A stretch of 63,024 nt of DNA from Gammaproteobacteria bacterium (GCA_018825965.1 JAHKAA010000001.1:1-63024), one strand, 5' to 3'. Positions 6,458 to 15,565 are shown, counted from the stretch's first letter. The notes: generated from the letters alone by a model not told the origin. Numbers and translations are program-made.

Positions 6458-8680
6458 ATGGCCCATAACAATAAGAAGACGAAGACTGTATTCCAACCGA
6501 CTTTATTAGCGCTGCTGATAGGCTCAGCTTTATTTAATCCGGCTTTGGCCGATCAGGCCAGCGAAGACAATGCAGAACAAGAAGAAGCGACGCTGGAAGT
6601 GATTCAGGTCACGGCCCGTAAAACTGCAGAAAACCTGCAGCAGGTGCCTGTTGCTGTGACTTCTATAGGCGCTGAAGCTTTAGCTCAACGTGGTATTGAA
6701 AACATAACTGCAGTACAGGCGTATTCACCCAACACCACCTTGCAGGTGTCCCGTGGCACCAACAGTACTTTAACAGCTTATATCCGTGGTATAGGCCAGC
6801 AGGATCCACTGTGGGGTTTTGAATCCGGGGTTGGTATTTATATTGACGACGTCTATATGGCCCGCCCTCAAGGTGCAGCTCTGGACGTCTACGATGTAGA
6901 ACGTATTGAGGTTTTACGTGGCCCTCAGGGCACTTTGTATGGACGGAACACTATAGGTGGCGCTGTTAAATACATCACAAAACCTTTAAGTGGTGATACA
7001 GAGCTGAGTTTACGTGGCACTGTGGGCAACTATGGACAAAAAGATTTCAAAATTGCAGGCCAGACGGCATTAACGGACAAATTGTTTTTTGGAGCTGCTT
7101 TAGCCACCCTAAACAGAGATGGTTTTGGCACTTACCTCAATACCGGCGCTGAAAACTACAATAAAGATATTCTGTCTGGTCGCGTGAGTTTGCAGTATCA
7201 GGCCACAGACAATTTACGTTTCAGTTTTGCAGCAGATCGCACTGAAGATGATTCGAACTCTAAAGGTGGTCATCGTTTAACACCAAGTTTAGTGACGGGC
7301 GATACACCACCAGAAAGCGTTTTTGATTCCAATACCAGTATGCCAGCGGATAACTCTGTGGTAACTGAAGGTCAGTCACTGACTATTGCCTGGGATGTCA
7401 ATGATCACTGGACCTTAAAATCCATTACCGCTAAACGTGAGGGGGTAACAGACACCAATATCGACTTTGACGCCACAGAATTGCCGTCATTAGACGTCCC
7501 CGCCTTTTATGAAGACGAACAGACGTCGCAGGAGCTCCAGCTACTCTTTAACGGTGATAAGCTGACCATGGCATCAGGTTTGTATTATTTCAAAGGGGAT
7601 GCCTGTGGTGCTTTTGGCACTGTGCTGGTGCAAGGTTTGGGCCTGACTATTGAAAACGGTGGTTGTGTAGAAACGGACAGCGTGGCAGCTTATGTGCAGG
7701 GCAGTTACCAGTTCACAGATAAACTGTCTTTTACCTTAGGTGGCCGTTATACCGAAGATGATAAAGACGCTGATGTGTATCGTTTTGTTTATCTGGGGTA
7801 TAAATTGCCCCGTGCTGACGGCACTCCCATTGCTGTGCAGTCTGATTTTGACGGCAGCGAAAGCTTCAGTCATTTCTCTCCCCGTTTAGGTTTTGAATAT
7901 CAAAGTTCCGACAACTTCATGTGGTATGGCTCGTACACTGATGGTTTTAAATCCGGTGGCTTTGATATGCGTGGTAATCAGTCCGTGAACCCGAATGCAG
8001 GCGATCCATATCAGGAAGAAACTGTAGACACTGTTGAAGTGGGTTTTAAAAGTGAATGGAATAACCGCACTATACGTTTAAATGCTGCTGCTTTTAGTTC
8101 CAGCTATGACGATATGCAGGTGACAGTGCAGCGTGCGGTAAATAACACAGTGGCTTCTCAGGTGCTAAACGCCGCCAGTGCTGATATACGCGGTTTTGAA
8201 GTTGAAATGATTTCTGTGCTGACCAGTAACTTAGAATTTACCGGTATTCTCGGTTACACAGACGCTAAGTTTAACGAAGTGGTATTTTTTGACCCTGTAT
8301 CACAAACTGACACAGACGTGTCTGATATCTGGTCTTTTGCCAATACACCTGAATGGACAGCTACTTTAGGTCTGAAGTACAGCCAAAGTGCAGGTATAGG
8401 TGAGATTGTGTATAACGTCATGGGTTCGTACCGTGCTGACACTCAAATTTTTGAAGTGCCTTCTGTGCTGGATTTTGGTGGTTACACCATCTTTAACGCT
8501 GGCGCGACCTGGTACTCCAACGATGGTCACTGGGATCTGTCGGCTCAGGTACGCAATATAGGTGATAAAGAAACCCGTATTGCAGGTTACAACTTCCCGC
8601 TGTTGGCGGGTGAGCAAACCATTACGGCCTATTACGGCGACCCAAGAACTTACAGCTTAACTTTGGGATATCGTTTCTAA
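6458..8680 (+). CDS. TonB-dependent outer-membrane receptor
   Basis: The protein has 740 residues and a signal peptide ending near residue 31. A TonB box (LEVIQVTARK) follows near residues 46-55. The plug domain is marked by VPVAVTSIGAEALAQRG and the strong motif RIEVLRGPQGTLYGRNTIGGAV, and the C-terminus ends in a beta-strand with a final Phe (TYSLTLGYRF), as in outer-membrane barrels. Length and motifs match the FecA/FepA-like class with a short N-terminus and no signalling extension. The ligand is unknown. Placement opposite gntP with a duplicated motif between them suggests co-regulation with the esterase/permease pair, so its cargo may be an organic-acid ester or oligomer rather than iron. 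Confidence 0.93.
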   Translation: MAHNNKKTKTVFQPTLLALLIGSALFNPALADQASEDNAEQEEATLEVIQVTARKTAENLQQVPVAVTSIGAEALAQRGIENITAVQAYSPNTTLQVSRGTNSTLTAYIRGIGQQDPLWGFESGVGIYIDDVYMARPQGAALDVYDVERIEVLRGPQGTLYGRNTIGGAVKYITKPLSGDTELSLRGTVGNYGQKDFKIAGQTALTDKLFFGAALATLNRDGFGTYLNTGAENYNKDILSGRVSLQYQATDNLRFSFAADRTEDDSNSKGGHRLTPSLVTGDTPPESVFDSNTSMPADNSVVTEGQSLTIAWDVNDHWTLKSITAKREGVTDTNIDFDATELPSLDVPAFYEDEQTSQELQLLFNGDKLTMASGLYYFKGDACGAFGTVLVQGLGLTIENGGCVETDSVAAYVQGSYQFTDKLSFTLGGRYTEDDKDADVYRFVYLGYKLPRADGTPIAVQSDFDGSESFSHFSPRLGFEYQSSDNFMWYGSYTDGFKSGGFDMRGNQSVNPNAGDPYQEETVDTVEVGFKSEWNNRTIRLNAAAFSSSYDDMQVTVQRAVNNTVASQVLNAASADIRGFEVEMISVLTSNLEFTGILGYTDAKFNEVVFFDPVSQTDTDVSDIWSFANTPEWTATLGLKYSQSAGIGEIVYNVMGSYRADTQIFEVPSVLDFGGYTIFNAGATWYSNDGHWDLSAQVRNIGDKETRIAGYNFPLLAGEQTITAYYGDPRTYSLTLGYRF

Positions 8681-8708
8681 GCAGCTAAAGGTGTAAAAGA
8701 TTAGCCAA

Positions 8709-8835
8709 AGTAATTGGAGTTGCAGCGAGGCGACAAGTGATTGAGACCCCAGGAGCATAGTTCACCTATGTGACTGGGGCGAGAACACACAGTCAACAAA
8801 GCTGCGGCTTCAAGTACGAAGGCTAAAAATTACTT
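8709..8835. repeat. Extragenic palindromic element with terminal inverted repeats
   Basis: AGTAATT at 8709-8715 and AATTACT at 8829-8835 are inverted ends. Inside, CCCCAG-N3-CATAG and CTATG-N3-CTGGGG form a hairpin at 8747-8779. The segment has no coding potential. Its style (hairpin followed by AAAGCTGCGGCTTCAAGTAC) is like dispersed intergenic repeats of marine gammaproteobacteria. Confidence 0.6.
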
Positions 8836-8900
8836 GCCGGGGCGAAAGCCCTGGTTCAGTATGTTTCAAAGAGGTTTTAAAGAGTTGATACTGCGCTGTT

Positions 8901-9548
8901 ATGATTGCAATTATTGCTGATGATCATCCGTTATTCCGTGTCGCTCTGGCACAGGCTTCCCAACAAATTCTTGGCACTGATGCTGTGCTGCTGCAGGCCA
9001 ACAGCATGGCTCAGTTATGGGCTTTATTACTGCAACACCCCGATACCGAACTGATATTTCTGGATTTAAAATTGCCGGATGCCGAAGGTTTTGCCGGTTT
9101 AACTTCGCTTCGTACCGAATACCCTGATATTGCCATTTTAATGGTGTCTGCTATTGAAGATCCTGCTGTGATTAAACAGGCGCTGCAGCTGGGGGCTTCG
9201 GCTTATATTCCAAAATCTGCGCCTTTGGATTTGTTATCTGAAGCTGTGGCTCAAGTAGTGGCAGGAGAAAGCTGGGTTCCAGCTGAGCTGGTGAACGAAG
9301 TTGAAAAAGCCAGAGATCTGATTGATCAGGATTTTGCCCGCAGGCTGGAACAACTCACACCTCAGCAATTCCGTGTGCTGAAAATGATTGCTGATGGTTT
9401 ACTGAATAAACAAATTGCCTTTGAAATGCAGGTGCAGGAAACCACCATCAAACAGCATGTGTCGGCAATATTACGCAAACTGAACGTGAACAACCGCACT
9501 TTGGCCGGTATTTTGTTTGAAAAGTTAAAGCTACCGGATGAGTTTTAA
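8901..9548 (+). CDS. NarL/LuxR-type response regulator (CrbR-like)
   Basis: The protein has 215 residues. The receiver domain covers residues 1-118: acidic pair ADDH, phospho-acceptor Asp in IFLDLKLPD, conserved Ser/Ala in MVSAIED and Lys in YIPKSAP. The LuxR HTH is at residues 150-210 (LTPQQFRVLKMIADGLLNKQIAFEMQVQETTIKQHVSAILRKL). It is the only orphan NarL-type regulator near the SSF-domain histidine kinase encoded at 12-15.5 kb, and CrbS/CrbR pairs are known to be a kinase with a symporter domain plus a small LuxR-type regulator that control acetate and short-chain carbon use. The pairing here is inference from family and proximity. It is a good candidate to bind the motif at 6300, 6382 and 16381. 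Confidence 0.88.
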   Translation: MIAIIADDHPLFRVALAQASQQILGTDAVLLQANSMAQLWALLLQHPDTELIFLDLKLPDAEGFAGLTSLRTEYPDIAILMVSAIEDPAVIKQALQLGASAYIPKSAPLDLLSEAVAQVVAGESWVPAELVNEVEKARDLIDQDFARRLEQLTPQQFRVLKMIADGLLNKQIAFEMQVQETTIKQHVSAILRKLNVNNRTLAGILFEKLKLPDEF

Positions 9549-9575
9549 TTTATCCCCGTTATTCCCTGAGTGGTA

Positions 9576-9653
9576 TTGAAATACAAGGGGCGACCTTTAT
9601 GGTCGCCCGCTCAGCCTCTCTATTCATTGCAGAGAGCCGGGCGGGTATTTCAA
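9576..9653. repeat. Extragenic palindromic unit between convergent genes
   Basis: TTGAAATAC (9576-9584) and GTATTTCAA (9645-9653) are inverted ends. They enclose the hairpin GGGCGACC/GGTCGCCC (9588-9608) and a second short stem CTCTC/GAGAG. There is no T-run, so it may stop transcription only weakly. The layout resembles REP/BIME units. Confidence 0.6.
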
Positions 9654-9672
9654 CCTAATGGACAGGCAGTGG

Positions 9673-10464
9673 TTAATTGAGTCCCATTTGTTGTTTAGCT
9701 ATGCCGAGCAAATGCGCTCTGTCCTCAATGCCGTTGGTACCACCGTTAATCAGTTTGGTGACTTTAGTTAAGTCGTCCTTTTGTGCTGCAGCATTAATAT
9801 TGTGTTTTTGCCAATACCAGCAACCCGAAGCCACTGCTAATACAGGATCTGTAGCCACTAAATCTGGCTGGCTGACCACATCTACACCCCAGTCCTGACT
9901 AAAAGCCTGATAGTTGGCTTTACCCGTCAGTTGAATAATGCCCCGGCCTCTGTAGGCCCAGCCATCGCCACTTTGTTCATCACCATTACCCATACGGTTG
10001 GCATACACAAGGTTAGCGATTTTTTCCGGCTGGCGGGCGTATTCATTGACATCAACGCCAACAAAATATTTTGCAAACAAAGAAGTGAGTGCTGAAGCAC
10101 TGTAGTTCAGGTTCTCTCTAAGCTGAGAAAAGCCCGCACTTTCATGGGCTGTTTGTGCCATAAAATGCGCCACACATAAAGGTGGGGTAATTTGAGCTTT
10201 AGGCAAATCCAGATCCAGGGCTGTGCAAAAGTTATGTAAATCACTGCTGCTTAAGGTGGGGCAGAGGGCTGACAGCAAAGCCGGGCTGACTAAAGTTGTT
10301 TCTGTTGCAGCTAAGTCTGGTAATTCTAGTTGTTGGCCCGGATAAATTTGATTGGCATTTGCCAACTGATTCTGACTGGCTATCCAGCTTGCTTTACTGC
10401 TGTCACCATAATAACTGGCGGCAATGGCGTTTAACGTATCTCCGGTTTTGACCTGATAAAACAT
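9673..10464 (-). CDS. LysM domain plus GH19 lysozyme/chitinase-like enzyme
   Basis: The protein has 263 residues. The N-terminal LysM domain (residues 2-48, YQVKTGDTLNAIAASYYGD to IYPGQQLELP) binds peptidoglycan or chitin. A GH19-type domain follows at about residues 60-260, with catalytic glutamate in AQTAHESAGFSQLRENLNY and the family-typical YRGRGIIQLTGKANYQ and INGGTNGIEDR. No signal peptide is present, as in phage endolysin-like GH19 enzymes, so export would need lysis, a holin or a secretion system. No phage genes are nearby. It may act on peptidoglycan or chitin; the protein alone cannot tell, and its location near GlcNAc genes is suggestive only. Confidence 0.87.
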   Translation of the reverse strand: MFYQVKTGDTLNAIAASYYGDSSKASWIASQNQLANANQIYPGQQLELPDLAATETTLVSPALLSALCPTLSSSDLHNFCTALDLDLPKAQITPPLCVAHFMAQTAHESAGFSQLRENLNYSASALTSLFAKYFVGVDVNEYARQPEKIANLVYANRMGNGDEQSGDGWAYRGRGIIQLTGKANYQAFSQDWGVDVVSQPDLVATDPVLAVASGCWYWQKHNINAAAQKDDLTKVTKLINGGTNGIEDRAHLLGIAKQQMGLN

Positions 10465-10562
10465 GATGCTTTCCCTTTCGTTTAAACAGAATAGGTACGA
10501 AGTATGGTGCAGTTTTTAGTTTTTAACAGGAGTTCGGCAATAGTTTCAGCACTATTGTGTTT

Positions 10563-10709
10563 CAGCGAAAATATGCTCCTGCATTTTCGGTGTACCGTAC
10601 CTCCTGTACATCACCGGAAATATGCTCCTGCATTTTCGGTGTACCGTACCTCCTGTACATCACCGAAAATATGCTCCTGCATTTTCGGTATACCGTACCT
10701 CCTGTACAT
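10563..10709. repeat. Three tandem 49-bp repeats
   Basis: Copies start at 10563, 10612 and 10661 and differ at only a few positions. Each contains an inverted pair CGAAAAT/ATTTTCG around GCTCCTG, and a second dyad CGGTG-TAC ... GTA-N3-CACCG around CCGTACCTCCT. There is no spacer variation, so it is not a CRISPR array. The frames open through it follow from the repeat length and are not credible genes. It lies between the GH19 gene start and a terminator. Confidence 0.9.
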
Positions 10710-10737
10710 AAAAAAAAAGCCCACCGCTGGGGTGGGC
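10710..10737 (-). terminator. Terminator of the small Cys-tailed peptide gene
   Basis: GCCCACC (10719-10725) and GGTGGGC (10731-10737) form a stem with a 5-base loop. On the minus strand a run of about nine T follows. It lies 36 bp after the stop codon of the 56-residue ORF. Confidence 0.88.
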
Positions 10738-10772
10738 ACAAGAGGCGGCAACGCCTTTTAGCTAGGAACTGG

Positions 10773-10943
10773 TCATGAGCAACAACTGACAGTTGTTGCT
10801 GGTTTTGCAGGTACCACAACTTGTTTTACCTGACAGGCTGTAACTGCTTTATCGGGTTCAGTGTGAGCAGCAGGAGCGGCTGGCACATAACCATGAAACT
10901 CAGCTAAGCCTTTAAACACCTGAATTAAACTTTGGCTAAACAT
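10773..10943 (-). CDS. Small 56-residue protein with a Ser-Cys-Cys-Ser C-terminus
   Basis: The ORF starts with ATG at 10943, preceded by a strong ribosome-binding site (GGGGGAAG, 4-5 bases upstream), and is followed by its own terminator. The product begins MFSQSLIQVFKGLAEFHGY, continues with an Ala/Pro-rich hinge (VPAAPAAHTEP), has one mid-chain Cys (TACQVK) and ends TTVSCCS. There is no signal peptide or membrane helix. It is divergent from a LysR regulator gene at 11120 with 176 bp between the starts, so LysR control is plausible. I do not recognise the family. The terminal CC could bind a metal, be modified, or be a tail relevant to a peptide product; none of this is shown. Confidence 0.65.
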   Translation of the reverse strand: MFSQSLIQVFKGLAEFHGYVPAAPAAHTEPDKAVTACQVKQVVVPAKPATTVSCCS

Positions 10944-11119
10944 AAGACTTCCCCCTTTGTGATTTGAATTCTGCTGTCTGAATGCTGAGCAGTGTAAGCA
11001 TTAGCTATGACTTTGATTAGCGGGGCGAACAAAGACAGACAGTTTCCTAAAAGAAACAGTCAGAGTGAAAAAATCCGGTTAAAATCAAGCACAAAACAAC
11101 ATAAGAAAAAGGTGCAGGG

Positions 11120-12013
11120 ATGTCGTTGTTACAACGTTTAAGTGATATGGCTACATTTGCCAAAGTAGTGGAAAGTCGCAGTTTTACTCAGGCTGCTGTG
11201 GCGCTGGATATGTCCAAAGGCGCTGTCAGTAAAGCCATCAGTCGCTTAGAACAACATTTAAACGTGCGTTTATTGCAACGTTCCACCCGTCAGTTGAGTT
11301 TAACTTCTGAAGGCGAAGCCTTTTTTGAGTATTGTCAGCAGGTGGTTGTTCAGGCCGATCAGGCTGAACACCATTTATCTGAACTGAGAGATGAGCCTTC
11401 GGGTTTAATTCGTATCAGTGTGCCTGTCACTTTTGGCACTTTGCGGATTGCCCCTTTGTTGCCAGAGTTGTTGAAACAATACCCTAAGCTGAGCATTGAG
11501 CTGGATTTAAACGACAAAGTGATTGATTTGATTGCCGAGAAAATGGATTTAGGCATTCGTTTTGGTCAACTGGCGAATTCAAGTTTAATAGCCCGTTCTT
11601 TACCTGGTTTGCCTATCACCATGGCGGCTTCCCCCGGTTATTTACAAGCCTTTGGTACACCACAAAGCCCTGCTGATTTATGCCATCACCAATGTTTGAG
11701 TTCTGGTTCATCTGTGGCTGATCGCACCTGGTTTTTTCGTTACCAGGATCAGCGCATTGAAGTGCTGACCACAGGCCGGGTTTTGTGTAACAGCAACAGA
11801 GCGCTGAAACATGCGGCTTTAGCCGATATGGGCTTGTTGTTTGTAACCCGTTATCAGGTGGAAAAGGAGCTGCAAAACGGCAGTCTGGTGGAACTGATGC
11901 AGGACTATATGCCAGAGCCTCTGCCGCTGCATCTGGTGTACCCTAACCGCCATCATATGAAGGCAGGTTTAAAAGTAGTGATCCAGTTTTTGCAGCAGCA
12001 GTTTGCTGCATAA
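11120..12013 (+). CDS. LysR-family transcriptional regulator
   Basis: The protein has 297 residues. The winged-helix domain occupies residues 1-65 (MATFAKVVESRSFTQAA, KGAVSKAISRLEQHLNVRLL, TRQLSLTSEGEAFF), followed by a linker helix and a substrate-binding domain (GLIRISVPVTFGTLRIAPLLPELL). The pattern is that of the large AaeR/DhcR-like group. The start at 11120 is preceded by AAAGGTGCAGGG. It ends 4 bp from the convergent kinase gene. Its likely target is the divergent small-peptide gene at 10773-10943 and its own promoter. The inducer is unknown. Confidence 0.9.
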   Translation: MSLLQRLSDMATFAKVVESRSFTQAAVALDMSKGAVSKAISRLEQHLNVRLLQRSTRQLSLTSEGEAFFEYCQQVVVQADQAEHHLSELRDEPSGLIRISVPVTFGTLRIAPLLPELLKQYPKLSIELDLNDKVIDLIAEKMDLGIRFGQLANSSLIARSLPGLPITMAASPGYLQAFGTPQSPADLCHHQCLSSGSSVADRTWFFRYQDQRIEVLTTGRVLCNSNRALKHAALADMGLLFVTRYQVEKELQNGSLVELMQDYMPEPLPLHLVYPNRHHMKAGLKVVIQFLQQQFAA

Positions 12014-12017
12014 AGTT

Positions 12018-15000
12018 TTAATTCAATAAACGCTGCAACAGCCGCTTTAACGACACTTCTTTCAGTGGCTTGAGCATAAAATGAAAACCCGCATTCAGTG
12101 CCTGTTGACGAATATCACCACTTTGATCGGCTGAGTTAATGACAACAGGTGCACTGATGCCAAAATGTTCCGCCAGTTGTATGGCCACTTCAACTCCGGT
12201 CGCTCCATGATCCAGATGATAATCAAATAACATCAGATCGGGTTTAAAACCTTGTTGCACAGCGGCCAGTGCTTCATTGGGTGAATTCACGGCCTGCACT
12301 TCGCAGTGCCAGCTTTGCAGCAATTGTGACACGGCTTGCAGCAATACGGCTTCGTTATCCATCAGCAGAATACGTTGCCCGGCAAAACCACTGGGCTGGC
12401 TGGATTTGAGCTGTGGCAAGACACGTTGACTGACCCTGCAAAGCGGAACTTTGATATAAAAACAGCTGCCTTTGCCAACAGCAGAACGAAAGCCAACTTC
12501 ATGGCCTAACAAGCTGCAAATACGTTGACTGATCGCCAGGCCAATACCTAAACCTTTTTGATCGGCCTGACTACCTTGCTGGAATTCATCAAAGATTTTT
12601 TGTTGATCTGAGGCGCTGATCCCGATGCCGGTATCGCAGACACAAATTTGCAACTGCTCTCCCTGTCGTTTTACCCCCAGCAGAATTTTGCCGCTGTGGG
12701 TGTAACGTAAGGCATTGGCTAATAAATTCTGGATCACCCGTTTTAATAGTTTGGCATCGCTGAAGGTACCAAGGCGGGTTGGAATATAACTGAAGCTTAA
12801 GCCTTTGTTATGCGCTAATACAGCGGCTTCCCGGGCGCTTTGATCTAAGAGTTCAGCTAAGGCAAAAGTTTCAGGCTGAGCTTTGACCACCCCGGCATCC
12901 AGCTTGGTTAGCTCCAGAATAGCTGCCAGTAATTCTTCAGCGGAATTCAGCGAATGGCTTAAATTTTGTGCCAGTTGTTTTACTTCATCCTGTTGGCTTT
13001 GCTGGCGTATCAGGCCACAAAACAAGGCGGCGGCATTAAAAGGTTGCATTAAATCATGGCTGGCGGCGGCAAAAAAACGGGTTTTGGCGGCCGTATTGGC
13101 TTCCAGTTGTTGTTTGGTCTGCTCCAGTTGGCGGTTCAGTTGTTCCAGCTCTGCAGTGCGGCTTTTAACGCGCTGTTCCAGCGTATTATTGCTTTGTTCC
13201 AGTTCACGCTGCACTTCAATAAAAGAGCTGACATCGCTGTAGGTAGTGACAAAACCACCACCGGGCAAAGGGTTGCCCTGCATTTCAAAAATACGGCCAT
13301 CCTGCTGCTGGCGCTGAAATTTATAGCTGCTGCCCTGACGTAAATAATTCAGCCGCTTTTGTATTTCCTGACTGAGTTCCACCTGGGATAAAGGTTGACC
13401 CGCTAAACCCCGTTGCAGGTTGTAACGGATCAATTCTTCTACCGGCCTGCCTACTTCAACTAAACCTGCAGGGTACTCAAACAGTTCAAGGTAACGCTGA
13501 TTCCAGGCAATCACCCGCAGATCGGCGTCCACTACACTGATGCCCATGCTGATATTGTCGATGGTGGCGTGCAACAAGGCCTGATTGAACTGAAACACCT
13601 GACTGGCTTCGTCAACAAAACGAGCCACAGATTCAATAGGCAACTGAGCATGTTTACCTGAAGCTTGTAGCAACAGTCGCATTGAGGCGCCGCCCACTAC
13701 GGCGGCCAGACTGCGCTCTACCGCCTGCATAAACTGCGGATTGGCCCATTGCTCAGGCTCTACCGTCGTTTTGTTGTAGCGTTGCAGCAGTTTTTTTGCT
13801 TCTTTTTCTCCGGCAAAACGCCGTACTAATAAATAACCATCCTGCACGCTCAGAACCGGGTTTTGGCTGCCTGCACTTGGCTGGCTCGGGCGACGTAAAA
13901 AGCGATAACTCTCCAGCCATTCGCCTAAGCGGGTTTGGCTGAAGTGACTGACCAGCAGTAACATCAGGGTATTGACTGTTAAACTCAGTACCACCCCCAG
14001 ACTGACTGAGTCGAGATGCCCACCAAACAGCTGAGTAGGAGCAAGCCAGCTCAGGCCCAAAGGCCCTTCAGTCAACCAGTCGCCGCTGATAAAACCAGCT
14101 CTGGCAACTTCAGGCAGTAATAAAATATAAGCCCAGATGGCAAGGCCACTGCACAGAGCTGCTACTGTGCCCTGACGGTTAATACGCTGACTGAATAGGC
14201 CTAAAATCAGCGGCGGTGCCAGTTGGGCTATTAAGGCAAAAGCCATTAAACCCAGCTGAGCTAAACCAGTGCCAGTGCCTATCCAGCGGTAATACAAGTA
14301 ACCCAGAAACAGCACGGCCAGCATGGACCAGCGTCTTAAGGTGACGACTTTGATTTTTTGCTGGCCCTGAGTGTCGTTGTGTTGTTTGCGGTAAATCAGC
14401 GGAGTGAGTAAGTCGTTGGTGACCATAATGCCCAGCACCACAGTGGCGACTATGACCATGCTGGTGGCGGCAGAGAATCCACCTAAATAAGCCAGTAAAG
14501 CAATATCGGTGCGGTTGGCTGCCAGTGGCAACTGCAGTACCACTAAATCCACATTGGCTTGTGGCCCCAGCATCATAATGCCGGCTAAAGCTAAGGGCAG
14601 GGTAAAGAAGCTCATCAGCAACAAGTAACCAGGGAATATCCAGCGGGCCTGATGCAGGTGACTTAACTGCTGGTTTTCGACAAAACTGACATGGAACTGG
14701 CGGGGTAAACATAAAGTGGCGACAAAACCCAATAACACATGCACCCAGTACACATAAGAAGGCTGGCCTTGTTGCTGTAACTCTTGTACGGCCTGATGTT
14801 CAGCGGCTTTACTGAAAATGTCAGTAATGCCGTCAAACATACCCCAACAAACAAAAATACCTATGGCGATCAACGCCAGTAATTTCACCAGAGATTCAAA
14901 AGCTATAGCGGCCATTAAGCCTGGATTCGGCTGATGGGCTTTGGCGCTGCGTCCGGAAAATAATAAGGCGAAAACAGCCAGCCAAATCGTGACATAAAGC

Positions 15001-15488
15001 CCGGTGTCCTGATACCAGGGCCTATTGTCCTGCATCACCACTAAGGCCTGAATGCTGGTGCTGATGGCCTGCAACTGCAGTGAAATATAAGGAATAATAG
15101 CGATCAGCACTATGACTGTGGTGAGTATCGCCAATAAACGGGAATGGCCATAACGGGTGGCAATAAAGTCGGCGACTGAGGTAATACGGTAGCGACGGCA
15201 GGCAATGGCTATCCGGCCTATTAAGCCAAAAGCAAACCAGAATAAAATCAGTGATCCTATGTAAGTGGGAGGGATCCACCAGCCATTTACGGCAGCCTGA
15301 GCGGTAACACCATAAAAAGCCCATGAGGTGCAATAAATAGACAAAGCAAAGCTAAAAATCCAGGGCGAAAGTGGATGACGACGCTGCAGCCTGCGGCCTA
15401 CAGCACCTACCCCCAATAACACCAGTAAATACAGTAAAGACAAAGCAGCAATGGTGCCCAAACCAATGGTGCTGGCAGGTAAGGTCAT
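12018..15488 (-). CDS. Hybrid histidine kinase with sodium:solute symporter domain (CrbS/CbrA-like)
   Basis: The protein has 1156 residues from the ATG at 15488 (an upstream GTG at 15506 is possible). Residues 1-510 form an SSF domain with about 13 helices (FYGVTAQAAVNGWWIPPTYIG, FSAATSMVIVATVVLGIM). A linker around 540-640 matches the position of the STAC domain. PAS is near 645-765 (HATIDNISMGISVVDADLR), a coiled coil follows, then HisKA with the phospho-His in FAAASHDLMQPFNAAA, HATPase (NLLANALRYTHSG, CDTGIGISASDQQ, GLGIGLAISQRI) and a receiver domain with LLMDNEA and Asp in LMLFDYHLDHG. CrbS-type kinases couple carbon-source sensing to short-chain carbon metabolism. It lies 77 bp downstream of a 3-hydroxybutyrate dehydrogenase gene on the same strand and is probably co-transcribed. 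Confidence 0.92.
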   Translation of the reverse strand: MTLPASTIGLGTIAALSLLYLLVLLGVGAVGRRLQRRHPLSPWIFSFALSIYCTSWAFYGVTAQAAVNGWWIPPTYIGSLILFWFAFGLIGRIAIACRRYRITSVADFIATRYGHSRLLAILTTVIVLIAIIPYISLQLQAISTSIQALVVMQDNRPWYQDTGLYVTIWLAVFALLFSGRSAKAHQPNPGLMAAIAFESLVKLLALIAIGIFVCWGMFDGITDIFSKAAEHQAVQELQQQGQPSYVYWVHVLLGFVATLCLPRQFHVSFVENQQLSHLHQARWIFPGYLLLMSFFTLPLALAGIMMLGPQANVDLVVLQLPLAANRTDIALLAYLGGFSAATSMVIVATVVLGIMVTNDLLTPLIYRKQHNDTQGQQKIKVVTLRRWSMLAVLFLGYLYYRWIGTGTGLAQLGLMAFALIAQLAPPLILGLFSQRINRQGTVAALCSGLAIWAYILLLPEVARAGFISGDWLTEGPLGLSWLAPTQLFGGHLDSVSLGVVLSLTVNTLMLLLVSHFSQTRLGEWLESYRFLRRPSQPSAGSQNPVLSVQDGYLLVRRFAGEKEAKKLLQRYNKTTVEPEQWANPQFMQAVERSLAAVVGGASMRLLLQASGKHAQLPIESVARFVDEASQVFQFNQALLHATIDNISMGISVVDADLRVIAWNQRYLELFEYPAGLVEVGRPVEELIRYNLQRGLAGQPLSQVELSQEIQKRLNYLRQGSSYKFQRQQQDGRIFEMQGNPLPGGGFVTTYSDVSSFIEVQRELEQSNNTLEQRVKSRTAELEQLNRQLEQTKQQLEANTAAKTRFFAAASHDLMQPFNAAALFCGLIRQQSQQDEVKQLAQNLSHSLNSAEELLAAILELTKLDAGVVKAQPETFALAELLDQSAREAAVLAHNKGLSFSYIPTRLGTFSDAKLLKRVIQNLLANALRYTHSGKILLGVKRQGEQLQICVCDTGIGISASDQQKIFDEFQQGSQADQKGLGIGLAISQRICSLLGHEVGFRSAVGKGSCFYIKVPLCRVSQRVLPQLKSSQPSGFAGQRILLMDNEAVLLQAVSQLLQSWHCEVQAVNSPNEALAAVQQGFKPDLMLFDYHLDHGATGVEVAIQLAEHFGISAPVVINSADQSGDIRQQALNAGFHFMLKPLKEVSLKRLLQRLLN

Positions 15489-15565
15489 AATCACTTCAAC
15501 GGCCACAGCATGTTTTTATTCTGCCTTGATGTTGGATCCACTGTCCAGTCTTTGCACGCTGGCAT

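Noticed and set aside
9673..10464. Prophage remnant suggested by the endolysin-like GH19 enzyme.
   Set aside because: No holin, structural or regulatory phage gene lies nearby, and the flanking genes are ordinary chromosomal ones.
10563..10709. Tandem repeats as a possible CRISPR array.
   Set aside because: Repeats are directly adjacent, without variable spacers, and no cas gene is near.
10504..10819. Several overlapping short ORFs across the 49-bp repeats, in both directions.
   Set aside because: They exist because an open frame is repeated; no ribosome-binding site, and they would overlap a terminator.
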